Numbered from the stretch's first letter, positions 7,706-16,384 are shown. The stretch: 64,000 nucleotides of DNA from Planotetraspora phitsanulokensis (GCF_016863295.1 NZ_BOOP01000023.1:124001-188000); one strand, 5' to 3'. Numbers and translations are program-made. Notes: generated by a model not told the origin, from the sequence alone.

Positions 7706-8755
7706 TCAGCCGGCTACTCGTGCGGCGATGTCGTCGCCGATCTCGCTGGTCTGCCTGCCTGATCCGGCGGTCACCTGACGACCGAGCAGGTCGTCGGCCA
7801 CGGCCCGCTCGACCCGGGCGGCCGCGTCGCCGAGGCCCACGTGGTCGAGGAGCATGGCGACCGACAGGATCGTCGCCGTGGGGTCGGCCTTGCCCTGGCC
7901 CGCGATGTCGGGCGCGCTGCCGTGGACCGGCTCGAACATGGACGGCGTGGTCCTGGACGGGTTGACGTTGCCGCTGGCCGCGAGCCCGATGCCGCCGGCG
8001 ACGGCCGCGCCGATGTCGGTGAGGATGTCGCCGAAGAGGTTGTCGGTGACGATCACATCGAACCGCTGCGGCTGGTTGACGAAGAACATCGATGCCGCAT
8101 CGACGTGGCAGTAGTCGGTCGTGACCTCGGGATACTCGACGCTGACCCGGTCGACCGTGCGGGCCCACAGGTCGCCCGCGAAGGTCAGCACATTGGTCTT
8201 GTGGACCAGGGTGAGCTTGCGGCGCGGACGCGCCTGCGCCTTGTCGAAGGCGTAGCGGACGACGCGCTCGACGCCGAAGGCCGTGTTCAGGGACTCCTGC
8301 GTGGCGATCTCCTGCGGCGTGCCGCGGCGCAGGACGCCGCCGGCCCCCGCGTACAGGCCCTCGGTGCCCTCACGGACGACGATCATGTCGAGGTCCTCGG
8401 GCCGGACGCCGCCGAGGGGGGTCTCCACCCCCGGGTAGAGCTTGACCGGCCGCAGGTTCACGTAGTGGTCGAGCTCGAAACGCAGCCGCAGCAGCAGGTC
8501 GCGCTCCAGGACGCCCGGCGGGACGCTCGGGTCGCCCACCGCGCCGAGCAGGATCGCGTCGAAGCCGCGAAGCTCCTCGAGCACGCCGTCGGGGAGGGTC
8601 TCCCCGCTCAGGTGGTAGCGCTTGGCTCCCAGGTCGTACTCGACCGTCTCCGTCTTGACGCCCGCGGCGTCAAGGACCTTGAGACCTTCGGCGACGACCT
8701 CGCCGCCGATCCCGTCACCGGGGATCACCGCCAGGCGGATGCTGCTCGACTCCAT
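7706..8755 (-). CDS. leuB: 3-isopropylmalate dehydrogenase
   Basis: A 349-residue NAD-dependent oxidative decarboxylase of leucine synthesis. The sequence has [17 protein letters not shown] at the start and [18 protein letters not shown]. Then follow the Asp-rich active site [20 protein letters not shown] and the NAD-binding [15 protein letters not shown]. Length matches the short actinobacterial LeuB. The ATG at 8755 has TAAGGT six bases upstream, so the mRNA is probably leaderless. The gene stands apart from leuA and leuCD, as in mycobacteria, where leuB precedes serA. Confidence 0.95.
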   Translation of the reverse strand: MESSSIRLAVIPGDGIGGEVVAEGLKVLDAAGVKTETVEYDLGAKRYHLSGETLPDGVLEELRGFDAILLGAVGDPSVPPGVLERDLLLRLRFELDHYVNLRPVKLYPGVETPLGGVRPEDLDMIVVREGTEGLYAGAGGVLRRGTPQEIATQESLNTAFGVERVVRYAFDKAQARPRRKLTLVHKTNVLTFAGDLWARTVDRVSVEYPEVTTDYCHVDAASMFFVNQPQRFDVIVTDNLFGDILTDIGAAVAGGIGLAASGNVNPSRTTPSMFEPVHGSAPDIAGQGKADPTATILSVAMLLDHVGLGDAAARVERAVADDLLGRQVTAGSGRQTSEIGDDIAARVAG

Positions 8756-8761
8756 GCGTGT

Positions 8762-8767
8762 ACCTTA
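8762..8767 (-). promoter_or_regulatory. -10 element of leaderless leuB promoter
   Basis: TAAGGT on the minus strand, six bases from the leuB ATG at 8755. No ribosome binding site is present between them. Confidence 0.45.
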
Positions 8768-8800
8768 CCGGCTCGTCTCGGAGGTCGAACAACGGTCTCA

Positions 8801-9991
8801 TCATCCGAGCGGCGTCGTGGCCACCGCGCGTTCGAACACGAGATCACGGGCGGTGGTGAGCCCGAAGGCCATCGCTCCGAGGAGCACCGCGTCCGACCCC
8901 AGCGTGGAGCTCTCGATCCGCGGCGGCCGCAGCGCGACGAGCGACTCCAGCCGCGCGGCGACGGGCTCGATCAGCAGGTCGCCCGCCTGCGCCCCGATCC
9001 CCCCGCCCAGGACGACCAACTCGGGGTCGAGCACGGCGGTGACGCCCGCGAGGGCGTGCGCGACGTGGTCGGCCTCGGCGGCGACGACCCTGCCGGCGAT
9101 CTCGTCGCCCGTCCTGGCCGCGTCGAAGACCTCCTTGGCCGTGGCCGCGACCATGCCGAGCCGTCCCGCCGTGGCCACCACCCCGTCGGCGGACGCGACG
9201 GACTCGAACATGCCGCGTCCCGGGTTGACCAGCGGATCTCCCTCACCGACGGGCAGGTAGGAGATCTCACCCGCCGCCCCCTGGGATCCGCGGTAGAGCT
9301 TGCCGTCGATGACGACGCCCATGCCGATCCCGGTGCCGATGGAGACGTAGACGAAGTGGGACACGCCCTGCCCGAGGCCGTAGGCGCCCTCCCCCACCGC
9401 GGCGAGGTCGACGTCGTTCTCCACAACGTACGGCGACTCGGTGACGTCGGCGAGCCGCTCGACCGCGCCCGGCTGCTCCCAGCCGGGGAGATTGGGGGCC
9501 AGCCGCAGGATGCCCGTCTCCTTGTCGTGGATTCCGGGGGTGCCGAAGACGCTGAGCGTGATGTCCCCGCGGGTCATGCCGGCCTCGGCGGTGAGCTGGT
9601 CGACGATCCCCGACAGCTGGGAGAGCACCTCGTCGTAGCTCTCCGCCCGCGACGGCTCGTCCCTGCGCGCGACGATGTCGCCCACCAGGTCGGCGAGCGC
9701 GAGCCGGACGTACGCCCGGCCGATGTCGACCGCCAGCACCGCGCCCGCCTGGGGGCGGATCTCGTACAGCAGGGCGGCGCGGCCCGCGTTGCCGGTCCGC
9801 AGGCCGACCGGGCGGACCAGTCTGGCACGCTCCAGATCGGCGAGCGCCACTGAGATCGTCGGCTTGGACAGCCCGGTGGCCTGGGCGAGCTCGGGCCGGG
9901 AGACCTTGCCGAGCCTGAAGATCTCGCCGAACACCGCCCGCTCGTTCATGACTCTGAGCAGGCTCGTCGTGTTGGCGGTCCCGCCGCCCAT
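8801..9991 (-). CDS. ROK-family transcriptional repressor
   Basis: A protein of 396 residues from the chosen start. An N-terminal winged helix-turn-helix (GEIFRLGKVSRPELAQATGLSKPTISVALADLE) is joined to a ROK sugar-kinase-like domain with AVDIGRAYVRLALADLVG, VSIGTGIGMGVVIDG and GAAGEISYLP. This is the NagC/XylR/Mlc layout. It probably senses a sugar and represses the divergent ABC-sugar operon at 10173; the palindrome at 10117 is a candidate operator. ATG 9991 is chosen since the DNA-binding domain follows directly (GGGTANTTSLLRVMNE); a longer reading to 10069 would run through the promoter region. The cysteine zinc motif of NagC-type proteins is absent. Confidence 0.85.
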   Translation of the reverse strand: MGGGTANTTSLLRVMNERAVFGEIFRLGKVSRPELAQATGLSKPTISVALADLERARLVRPVGLRTGNAGRAALLYEIRPQAGAVLAVDIGRAYVRLALADLVGDIVARRDEPSRAESYDEVLSQLSGIVDQLTAEAGMTRGDITLSVFGTPGIHDKETGILRLAPNLPGWEQPGAVERLADVTESPYVVENDVDLAAVGEGAYGLGQGVSHFVYVSIGTGIGMGVVIDGKLYRGSQGAAGEISYLPVGEGDPLVNPGRGMFESVASADGVVATAGRLGMVAATAKEVFDAARTGDEIAGRVVAAEADHVAHALAGVTAVLDPELVVLGGGIGAQAGDLLIEPVAARLESLVALRPPRIESSTLGSDAVLLGAMAFGLTTARDLVFERAVATTPLG

Positions 9992-10116
9992 ACTCACCAC
10001 GTTCCCAAGGTTGACATACCCGCCGCGGAAGGCGGGCCAGTTGATCATCAGTGGATCGCCCTGCACCATGCGGCCTCCGCGAACGTGATCTTGCTCAACC
10101 CCTAGTCATCCCACCT

Positions 10117-10139
10117 GATAGTAAATTACCTTTCTTATC
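10117..10139. promoter_or_regulatory. Palindromic operator in the ROK/sugar-ABC divergent region
   Basis: The arms GATAGTAAA and TTTCTTATC flank ATTACC-type central bases and match in seven of nine positions. The site is AT-rich in a GC-rich setting, about 35 bp before the substrate-binding-protein ATG. This position and form suit a ROK repressor operator. Confidence 0.5.
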
Positions 10140-10172
10140 AACCCTCGGGGTCATGAGAAAGGATCGTGTCCA

Positions 10173-11261
10173 ATGCGTCGAGGAATGCTGGCCATATCCG
10201 CCGCGGCGCTTCTGCTCGCCGCGGCCTGCGGGAACGGTTCGACCACGGGCGCCGCGAAGCCCGGAGAGGAGGGCGGCGGCGGCAAGACCATCGCCCTCTT
10301 CCTGCCCGAGTCGAAGACGACCCGGTACGAAGCGTTCGACCGGCCGCTGTTCGAGGCCAAGGTGAAGGCGCTCTGCGCGGACTGCAAGCTCCTCTACTCC
10401 AACGCCGACCAGGACGCCACCAAACAGCAGCAGCAGGTCGAGGCCGCCCTGACCCAGGGCGCCGACGTGCTGGTGCTCGACGCGGTCGACGCGGCGGCCG
10501 TGGCCCCGCTGGTCAACCAGGCCAAGCAGAAGAAGGTGCCGGTCATCGCGTACGACCGCCTGATCTCCGGCATCGGCTACGAGTACTACGTGTCGTTCAA
10601 CAACGTCCGGGTCGGCGAGATGCAGGGGCAGGGCCTGCTGGACGCGCTGACCGCCAACGGGACGGTGGACAAGGGTCAGATCGTGATGATCCACGGCTCC
10701 CCCACCGACCCCAGCTCGGCCGACTACAAGAAGGGCGCGCACAACGTCCTCGACGGCAAGGTCAAGATCGGCCGGGAGTTCGACACCCCCGACTGGAGCC
10801 CCGACAAGGCGCAGCAGGAGATGGAGCAGGCCATCACGGCCCTCGGCAGGGACAACATCGTCGGCGTCCTGTCGGCCAACGACGGCATGGCCAGCGGCGC
10901 CATCGCCGCCATGAAGCGCGCGGGCTACAGCGCCATGCCGCCGATCACCGGCCAGGACTCCGAGCTCGCGGCCATCCAGCGCATCCTGAGTGGCGACCAG
11001 TACATGACCATCTACCTCGACATCAGGGCCGAGGCGGAGAAGTCGGCCGAGCTGGCGGTCGCGGTGGCCAAGGGTGAGAAGCCCACGGCGCCCACGACGG
11101 TGAACAACGGCACGGCGAGCGTCCCGTCGTTCCTGCTCGACCCCATCCCCGTCACCGCGGACAAGATCGCCGGAACCATCGTCAAGGACGGCTTCTACAA
11201 GGCGTCCGACATCTGCACGCCGGAGCTCAAGGACGCGTGCGCGAAGGCGGGCATCCAGTAG
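10173..11261 (+). CDS. Sugar ABC transporter substrate-binding lipoprotein (XylF-like)
   Basis: A 362-residue periplasmic-binding-protein-type lipoprotein. The signal peptide MRRGMLAISAAALLLAAAC ends in a lipobox with Cys19 as the lipidation site, followed by a Gly/Ser/Thr linker. The mature part is a type-I sugar-binding fold: KTIALFLPESKTTRYEAFDR, NADQDATKQQQQVEAALTQG, VPVIAYDRLISG and VGVLSANDGMASGAIAAMK, most like the D-xylose-binding proteins. The sugar cannot be fixed from sequence. AAAGGA precedes the ATG. It is the first gene of a four-gene operon (binding protein, ATPase, permease, ROK kinase) with start/stop contacts throughout, opposite its presumed ROK repressor. Confidence 0.9.
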   Translation: MRRGMLAISAAALLLAAACGNGSTTGAAKPGEEGGGGKTIALFLPESKTTRYEAFDRPLFEAKVKALCADCKLLYSNADQDATKQQQQVEAALTQGADVLVLDAVDAAAVAPLVNQAKQKKVPVIAYDRLISGIGYEYYVSFNNVRVGEMQGQGLLDALTANGTVDKGQIVMIHGSPTDPSSADYKKGAHNVLDGKVKIGREFDTPDWSPDKAQQEMEQAITALGRDNIVGVLSANDGMASGAIAAMKRAGYSAMPPITGQDSELAAIQRILSGDQYMTIYLDIRAEAEKSAELAVAVAKGEKPTAPTTVNNGTASVPSFLLDPIPVTADKIAGTIVKDGFYKASDICTPELKDACAKAGIQ

Positions 11262-11981
11262 ATGATCTCCGCGAACAACGTGTCCAAGCGTTACGGCGCG
11301 GTCCAGGCTCTCCAGGAGGTGAGCCTGGACCTGCACCCCGGCGAGGTCGTCGCCCTGGTCGGTGACAACGGGGCCGGCAAGTCGACCCTGGTGAAGGTCA
11401 TCGCCGGCGTGGTCGGCCCCGACTCGGGAGGCGTCGCGATCGACGGCGAGCCGGCGCACATCGGCAACCCGCACGACGCCCAGCGGCACGGCATCTCGAC
11501 CGTCTACCAGGACCTCGCGCTCTGCGAGAACCTCGACGTCGTGGCCAACCTGTTTCTCGGCGCGGAACGCCGGAAGTGGTCGTTGCTGAGCCACATCCGC
11601 ATGGAACGATCCGCGCGCGACCTGCTGACCTCCCTCGACGTGCGCATCCGTGACATCCGGGTGCCCGTGGCCATGCTCTCCGGCGGCCAGCGTCAGTCGG
11701 TGGCCATCGCCCGCGCGCTGATCGGCGAGCCCCGCCTGGTCATCCTGGACGAGCCGACCGCCGCCCTGGGCGTCGAGCAGACCGCCCAGGTCCTCGACCT
11801 CATCAGGCGGCTGCGCGAACGCGGCCTCGCCGTGCTGCTCATCTCCCACAACCTCGCCGACGTGCGCGCGGTCAGCGACCGCGTCGTCGTGCTGCGCCTC
11901 GGCCGCAACGCCGGCGAGTTCCGTACGGCCGACGCCACCCAGGAGTCGATCGTGGCAGCCATCACCGGAGCCGCCGCATGA
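11262..11981 (+). CDS. Sugar ABC transporter ATP-binding protein (single domain)
   Basis: A 239-residue ABC ATPase. Walker A is GDNGAGKST (about residues 34-42), followed by the Q-loop VYQDL, the signature LSGGQRQSVAIARAL, Walker B LVILDEPTAAL and the H-loop LISHNL. It has only one nucleotide-binding domain, whereas classical RbsA/XylG/MglA proteins have two in about 500 residues; a homodimer is expected. GDNGAGKST with Asp in the Walker A is typical of this sugar-importer branch. The ATG follows the TAG of the binding-protein gene with no gap, and the 3' end overlaps the permease start by 4 nt. Confidence 0.92.
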   Translation: MISANNVSKRYGAVQALQEVSLDLHPGEVVALVGDNGAGKSTLVKVIAGVVGPDSGGVAIDGEPAHIGNPHDAQRHGISTVYQDLALCENLDVVANLFLGAERRKWSLLSHIRMERSARDLLTSLDVRIRDIRVPVAMLSGGQRQSVAIARALIGEPRLVILDEPTAALGVEQTAQVLDLIRRLRERGLAVLLISHNLADVRAVSDRVVVLRLGRNAGEFRTADATQESIVAAITGAAA

Positions 11982-13165
11982 ACGCCGCCACCGTCACGCG
12001 CAAGCCGTACACGCCGAAGGAGGCGGTCGAGCGCCTGCGGCACGGGGATCTCGGCGCCTGGCCGGTGGTCGGCGCACTGGTGGCGATCGCCGTCGTCTTC
12101 GGGACGCTCAACGAGCACTTCCTGTCCCCGGAGAACCTCACGAACCTCGCGTTGCAGATGGCGGCGACGGGGACGATCTCGCTCGGCATCATCATGGTGC
12201 TCCTGCTGGGCGAGATCGACCTGTCCGCGGGATCGGTCAGCGGTCTGTGCGCGGTCGTCATGGCCATCCTGTCCGTACGGCAGGGCTGGAACCCGATCCT
12301 GGCGATCGTCGTCGCCCTGGCGGCCGGAGCGCTGGTCGGCCTCCTGCACGGGGTCATGTTCACCCGGCTCAGGATGCCGTCGTTCGTCGTCACGCTCGCC
12401 GGTCTGATCGGCTGGCAGGGCCTGCTGCTCTACCTGCTCGGCGAGGGCGGCATCGTCAACCTGCCCTTCGACGGCTTCGTGGCCAAGCTGAGCGACACGT
12501 GGCTGCCGTCCTGGCTCGCCTGGACGATCGTCGCGCTGCTGGTCCTGGCCTCCGGAGGATCGAGCCTGGTCAACCGGCGGCTGCGGCTCGCGGCGGAGCT
12601 TCCCGTGCCGCCGGTGTGGTGGGCCGCCGTCAAGATCGGCGGTCTGACCGTGGTGCTGGCGGGAGCCGTACTGGTCATGTCGGCGGACCGGGGCGTGCCC
12701 CTCCTGCTGGTGATCTTCGGCACGCTCGTGGTCGCCTTCGACCTCGTGCTGCGGCACACGGCGTTCGGCCGGTGGATGTACGCCGTCGGCGGCAACGTCG
12801 AGGCGGCCAGGCGGGCGGGCATCAGCGTGACCCGGATCCGGGTGCTGGCGTTCGTGTTGTCGTCCACGCTCGCGGCCTTCGGCGGCATCCTGTCGGCGAG
12901 CCGCCTCTCGGCCGTCAACCAGGGATCGGGCGGCAGCGACATCCTCCTCATGGCGATCGCCGCGGCGGTCATCGGCGGAACGTCGCTGTTCGGCGGCCGG
13001 GGGCGGACCTATGCGGCGCTGCTCGGCATCCTGGTCATCCAGTCGATCACGAACGGCATGTTCCTGTTGAGCGTGGACTCCTCCGTCCGGTACATGGTCA
13101 CCGCCGCGGTCCTCGCGCTCGCCGTGGCCATCGACTCGCTCGCCCGGCGCGGCAGCACCACGTGA
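11978..13165 (+). CDS. Sugar ABC transporter permease (XylH-like)
   Basis: A 395-residue integral membrane protein of the RbsC/XylH family with about ten hydrophobic segments. The family signature GEIDLSAGSVSGLCAVVMA is present near residue 75, and the cytoplasmic coupling region reads GRWMYAVGGNVEAARRAGI. It starts in a 4-nt ATGA overlap with the ATPase and ends in a 4-nt GTGA overlap with the ROK kinase, indicating translational coupling. It forms the membrane channel of the importer with the two preceding genes. Confidence 0.92.
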   Translation: MNAATVTRKPYTPKEAVERLRHGDLGAWPVVGALVAIAVVFGTLNEHFLSPENLTNLALQMAATGTISLGIIMVLLLGEIDLSAGSVSGLCAVVMAILSVRQGWNPILAIVVALAAGALVGLLHGVMFTRLRMPSFVVTLAGLIGWQGLLLYLLGEGGIVNLPFDGFVAKLSDTWLPSWLAWTIVALLVLASGGSSLVNRRLRLAAELPVPPVWWAAVKIGGLTVVLAGAVLVMSADRGVPLLLVIFGTLVVAFDLVLRHTAFGRWMYAVGGNVEAARRAGISVTRIRVLAFVLSSTLAAFGGILSASRLSAVNQGSGGSDILLMAIAAAVIGGTSLFGGRGRTYAALLGILVIQSITNGMFLLSVDSSVRYMVTAAVLALAVAIDSLARRGSTT

Positions 13166-14187
13166 GCGGCACCGCGAGGCCGCTCCCCCACGTGCTGGGC
13201 ATCGACTTCGGGGGCACCAAGGTGGCGCTTGCCGTGGCACCGGCGGGTGCCATGGAGGCGCCCTCCGCGTCGGCACCGAGGGCGGTCCCCGGATCGGCCC
13301 TGGAGGTGACGCGCCTGGAGACCCGGGGCGCCGAGGGGGCGGCCGAGGTGGTGCGCCGCACCGTTGCGGCCTGCCGTTCGCTGCTCGCCTCGCGGGCCGG
13401 AGAACTGGTCGCCGTCGGCGTGTCCACCTTCGGCATCGTCCGCGACGACGTCGTACGGCTCGCGCCCAACGTGCCGGGGTGGGAGGGGCTGCCGCTGCCC
13501 GGGCTGCTGCGGGAGGAGTTCGGCGGGACGCCCGTGTTCGTCGCCAACGACGTGAAGGCGGCGACGGCCGCCGAGCTGAGGTGGGGCAACCTCGCGGGAG
13601 TGCGTGACGGGATCTACCTCAACCTCGGCACCGGGCTCGCGGCCGGACTCGTCGTCGACGGCCGGGTGGCCCGGGGGGCGCACGGCGCGGCAGGAGAGAT
13701 CGCCTACCTCGCCCGCCACGCGGACGACCTGCGGATTCCCCGGCACAACGGGGTCACGGCACACGCGCAGGAGGGGCCGGAGCCCGCGGCAGCCCGGGCG
13801 CACCTGGAGGAGTACGTCTCCGGGGTCGCGCTGGCCGAGCGCGGCACCGAACTGCTCGGCAGCCCGGTGACCGCGGCCCAGTTGTTCGACCGCGGCGACG
13901 AGCCACGCGTGCGGACACTGCTCGAGGACGCCCTCGACGCACTGGGGCTCGCCGTGGCCAACCTCTGCGTCGCGCTCGATCCGTCCCGTGTCGTGGTCGG
14001 AGGCGGCATGATGGGCGCGGCCTCGCTGATCATGCCCCGCCTGCGCGAGGCCGTACGGCAGGCCGTGCCGTACCCGCCGGAGGTCGTGCCGGCGCGTTTC
14101 GTCGACGACGCGCCCCTCTACGGGGCGATCGCCCTGGCGCTGGACGGGGACACGCCGACCGGTCAGGCCGTCCGGCCGACCATGTGA
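13162..14187 (+). CDS. ROK-family sugar kinase lacking the zinc motif
   Basis: A 341-residue ROK protein without a DNA-binding domain. VLGIDFGGTKVALAVA is the N-terminal phosphate-binding loop, PVFVANDVKAAT contains the catalytic Asp region, and GIYLNLGTGLAAGLVVDG is the second phosphate-binding motif. HGAAGEIAYLAR matches the sugar-contact region, but the usual CxCGxxGCxE zinc cluster that should follow is absent: the next 45 residues contain no cysteine. Such zinc-less ROK kinases are known, though less common. Start is GTG in a 4-nt overlap with the permease. It most likely phosphorylates the imported sugar; the substrate is unknown. Confidence 0.85.
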   Translation: MSGTARPLPHVLGIDFGGTKVALAVAPAGAMEAPSASAPRAVPGSALEVTRLETRGAEGAAEVVRRTVAACRSLLASRAGELVAVGVSTFGIVRDDVVRLAPNVPGWEGLPLPGLLREEFGGTPVFVANDVKAATAAELRWGNLAGVRDGIYLNLGTGLAAGLVVDGRVARGAHGAAGEIAYLARHADDLRIPRHNGVTAHAQEGPEPAAARAHLEEYVSGVALAERGTELLGSPVTAAQLFDRGDEPRVRTLLEDALDALGLAVANLCVALDPSRVVVGGGMMGAASLIMPRLREAVRQAVPYPPEVVPARFVDDAPLYGAIALALDGDTPTGQAVRPTM

Positions 14188-14214
14188 AGGCGCGCCCCCA
14201 CGGGCCGGTGAAGG

Positions 14215-14325
14215 TCAGCGCTGCGGCGAACCGCCGTTGTCACGCCGGTCGAGGGCGGTCTGCAGCGCGGAGGCGGCCTCGTCTTCCGCGTCTTCTGGCC
14301 GATTCCATGGATACATCTCGTACAT
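14215..14325 (-). CDS. Candidate 36-residue protein, function unknown
   Basis: An ORF of 37 codons beginning MYEMYPWNRPEDAEDEA and ending LDRRDNGGSPQR. Codon use is GC-rich in the third position from about codon 10, and the composition (aromatic start, acidic middle) looks like a real small protein rather than noise. A longer form from ATG 14337 adds four residues; GGAG lies upstream. It sits about 240 nt downstream of palindromes and a possible leader peptide on the same strand, and its stop is 28 bp from the end of the convergent ROK kinase. I do not recognise a characterised family. Confidence 0.5.
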   Translation of the reverse strand: MYEMYPWNRPEDAEDEAASALQTALDRRDNGGSPQR

Positions 14326-14485
14326 GGCGGATCTCATCTCCAGGAAGGAATGCTGGGAGGCGGATTCCGGTCGCGAACCCGGGGCTCATGACTTTCGAGC
14401 TCCGGCGCGGATCACACGCCCTGGAACCGAGAAGCCACTGGCCGGCACGCGCCGCACACCGCGGCGGGTCGCCGGCCTGCCATGA

Positions 14486-14533
14486 TCAGGCCCCGCCGCG
14501 GCAGGTAAGGAGTACGAACACCTGGCGCGTCAT
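14486..14533 (-). CDS. Possible leader peptide with overlapping hairpins
   Basis: A 15-codon ORF, MTRQVFVLLTCRGGA, whose last codons form the left arm of a 10-bp perfect stem (CCGCGGCGGG with CCCGCCGCGG) enclosing a smaller one (GGCCTG/CAGGCC). The right arm can instead pair downstream (CGCCGC/GCGGCG), so two exclusive folds are possible. TAACCT lies 8 nt before the ATG. Size and layout resemble the ilvB leader, but no U-tract follows and no recognisable operon lies downstream. Confidence 0.3.
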   Translation of the reverse strand: MTRQVFVLLTCRGGA

Positions 14534-14560
14534 CACCAGTCAGGTTACCCCAGTATCTTG

Positions 14561-14592
14561 TAGGACGACCTAGCATCTCACTTACTGAGATG
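14561..14592 (-). promoter_or_regulatory. Two adjacent palindromes, probable operator region
   Basis: TAGGACGACCTA (14561-14572) is a palindrome with a 4-nt centre, and CATCTCA-N5-TGAGATG (14574-14592) is a perfect 7-bp inverted repeat. They lie 2 bp apart, just upstream of GATACT/TAACCT-like -10 candidates on the minus strand. The first resembles operators of GntR/FadR-type regulators. The regulator and the target are not identified here. Confidence 0.45.
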
Positions 14593-14684
14593 AAGTCTCA
14601 GGGGCACCACCGGCTTGACCAGGCACATTCGTCACTCCGGCCTCCTGGGTCCCACCTGTAGAAAGACCAGGCCGGGAAACGAAA

Positions 14685-14713
14685 CAGGGAGCCGATCGGC
14701 GATCGGCTCCCTG
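14685..14713 (-). terminator. serA terminator
   Basis: Perfect 13-bp stem CAGGGAGCCGATC/GATCGGCTCCCTG with loop GGC, 42 bp beyond the serA stop. On the minus strand it is followed by TTTCGTTTCC. Confidence 0.85.
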
Positions 14714-14754
14714 CTCGTGTGTTCGGCGGCGGCTCGAGGGCCGCCGGTTCGTGC

Positions 14755-16344
14755 TCAGTCCTCCAGGTCGACCGTACGGCCGCTGTCGGCGCCGATCTCG
14801 GCGCCGATCTGCTCCACGACGTCGGCCGGGATGGCCGAGTCGACGGTGAGCGCGATGAGGGCCTTGCCGCCCTTCACGTTCCGGGAGACCTGCATGGAGG
14901 CGATGTTGACGCCGTGCTCGCCGAGCAGGCGGCCCACGATGCCCACGATGCCGGGACGGTCGGTGTAGGTGTAGAACGCCAGGTGGTCGGTGGGCTCGAT
15001 CTCCATCGCGAAGCCGTTGACCTCGACGATCTTGGTGATCTGCCGGGGACCGGACAGGGTGCCCGAGACCGACACCGTGCGGCCGTCGGCGAGCACGCCC
15101 TTGACGGTGATCACGTTGCGCCAGTCGGGGCTCTCCGAGCTGGTCACCAGCTCGACCACCACGCCGCGGTCCTTGGCGAGGAGCGGCGCGTTGACGTAGG
15201 TCACCGCGTCGGTCACCACGTCGGTGAAGACGCCCTTGAGGGCGGCGAGCTCGAGCACGCGCACGTCCTGGGACGCGATCTCCCCGCGGACGTCGACGTC
15301 GAGGCGGGTCGCCACCTCGCCCGCCAGAGCGGTGAAGATGCGACCGAGCTTCTCGGTGAGCGGCAGCCCCGGCTTGACGTCCTCGGCGACGGCGCCGCCC
15401 TGGACGTTGACGGCGTCCGGGACGAACTCCCCGGCGAGCGCGAGCTTCACGCTGCGGGCGACCTGGGTGCCGGCCTTCTCCTGGGCCTCGTGGGTGGAGG
15501 CGCCGAGGTGGGGCGTCACCACGACCCGGTCGAGCTCGAACAGCGGGCTGTCGGTGCAGGGCTCCTTGGCGAACACGTCGATGCCGGCGCCGGCGACGCG
15601 GCCCTCCTTGATGGCGGCGTAGAGGGCGTTCTCGTCGATGATGCCGCCGCGGGCGACGTTGATCAGACGCACGGTCGGCTTGACCTGGTGCAGCTCGCGA
15701 TCGCCGATGAGACCGATGGTCTCCTTCGACTTCGGCAGGTGCACGGTGATGAAGTCGGCCTGCTCGAGGACCTCTTCGAGGGAGACGAGCTGCACGCCCA
15801 TCTGGGCGGCCCGGGCGGGCTGCAGGTAGGGGTCGTAGGCGATGAGCTCGACGCCGAACGGCTGCAGACGCTGCGCGACCAGCTGGCCGATCTTCCCGAG
15901 GCCGAGGATGCCGACGACCTTGCCGTCGAGCTCGACACCGGTGTACTTGGAGCGCTTCCACTCGCCGTCCTTGAGCGCGGCGTGGCCCTGGGCGACGTTG
16001 CGGGCGCTGGCGAGGATGAGGGCGACGGTGTGCTCGGCGGCGCTGGTGATGTTGGAGGTCGGCGCGTTGACGACCATGACGCCCGCCTTGGTCGCCGCCT
16101 CGACGTCGACGTTGTCGAGCCCGACGCCCGCGCGGGCGACGACCCGCAGCTTCGGCGCCGCGGCCACGGCCTCCGCGTCGATCTGGGTGGCACTGCGGAT
16201 GATCACGGCGTCCACGTCGGCGAGCGCGGGCAGCAACTGCGCCCGGTCCGCGCCGTCGGCATGGCGGACCTCGAAGTCCGCGCCGAGGACGGCGAGCCCC
16301 GCATCGGAGAGCTCTTCTGCGACAAGTACGACAGGCCTGGTCAC
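14755..16344 (-). CDS. serA: D-3-phosphoglycerate dehydrogenase
   Basis: A 529-residue enzyme for the first step of serine synthesis. The N-terminal substrate/NAD domains contain VVGILGLGKIGQLVAQRL (Rossmann), NVARGGIIDENALY (active-site Arg) and VVTPHLGASTHEAQEKAG (catalytic His). An intervening domain and a C-terminal ACT domain (HLAFYTYTDRPGIVGIVGRL, about residues 455-529) follow. This is the long type-1 form found in mycobacteria, where serine feeds back on the ACT and intervening domains. The GTG start at 16344 is preceded by GAAGGA. It is monocistronic, with its own terminator and a promoter-proximal palindrome. Confidence 0.96.
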   Translation of the reverse strand: MTRPVVLVAEELSDAGLAVLGADFEVRHADGADRAQLLPALADVDAVIIRSATQIDAEAVAAAPKLRVVARAGVGLDNVDVEAATKAGVMVVNAPTSNITSAAEHTVALILASARNVAQGHAALKDGEWKRSKYTGVELDGKVVGILGLGKIGQLVAQRLQPFGVELIAYDPYLQPARAAQMGVQLVSLEEVLEQADFITVHLPKSKETIGLIGDRELHQVKPTVRLINVARGGIIDENALYAAIKEGRVAGAGIDVFAKEPCTDSPLFELDRVVVTPHLGASTHEAQEKAGTQVARSVKLALAGEFVPDAVNVQGGAVAEDVKPGLPLTEKLGRIFTALAGEVATRLDVDVRGEIASQDVRVLELAALKGVFTDVVTDAVTYVNAPLLAKDRGVVVELVTSSESPDWRNVITVKGVLADGRTVSVSGTLSGPRQITKIVEVNGFAMEIEPTDHLAFYTYTDRPGIVGIVGRLLGEHGVNIASMQVSRNVKGGKALIALTVDSAIPADVVEQIGAEIGADSGRTVDLED

Positions 16345-16384
16345 TGGTCAGTCCTTCGGAAGTGCGACGGCTCGGACACGCGCG

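Noticed and set aside
12247-13161. In-frame N-terminal extension of the ROK kinase
   Set aside because: It overlaps the permease in another frame; the GTGA overlap at 13162 and the start of the ROK fold define the real start.
14184-14573. Plus-strand frame after the ROK kinase
   Set aside because: Arg/Ser/Pro-rich translation with no motif, running through both palindromes. The minus-strand small ORF fits better.
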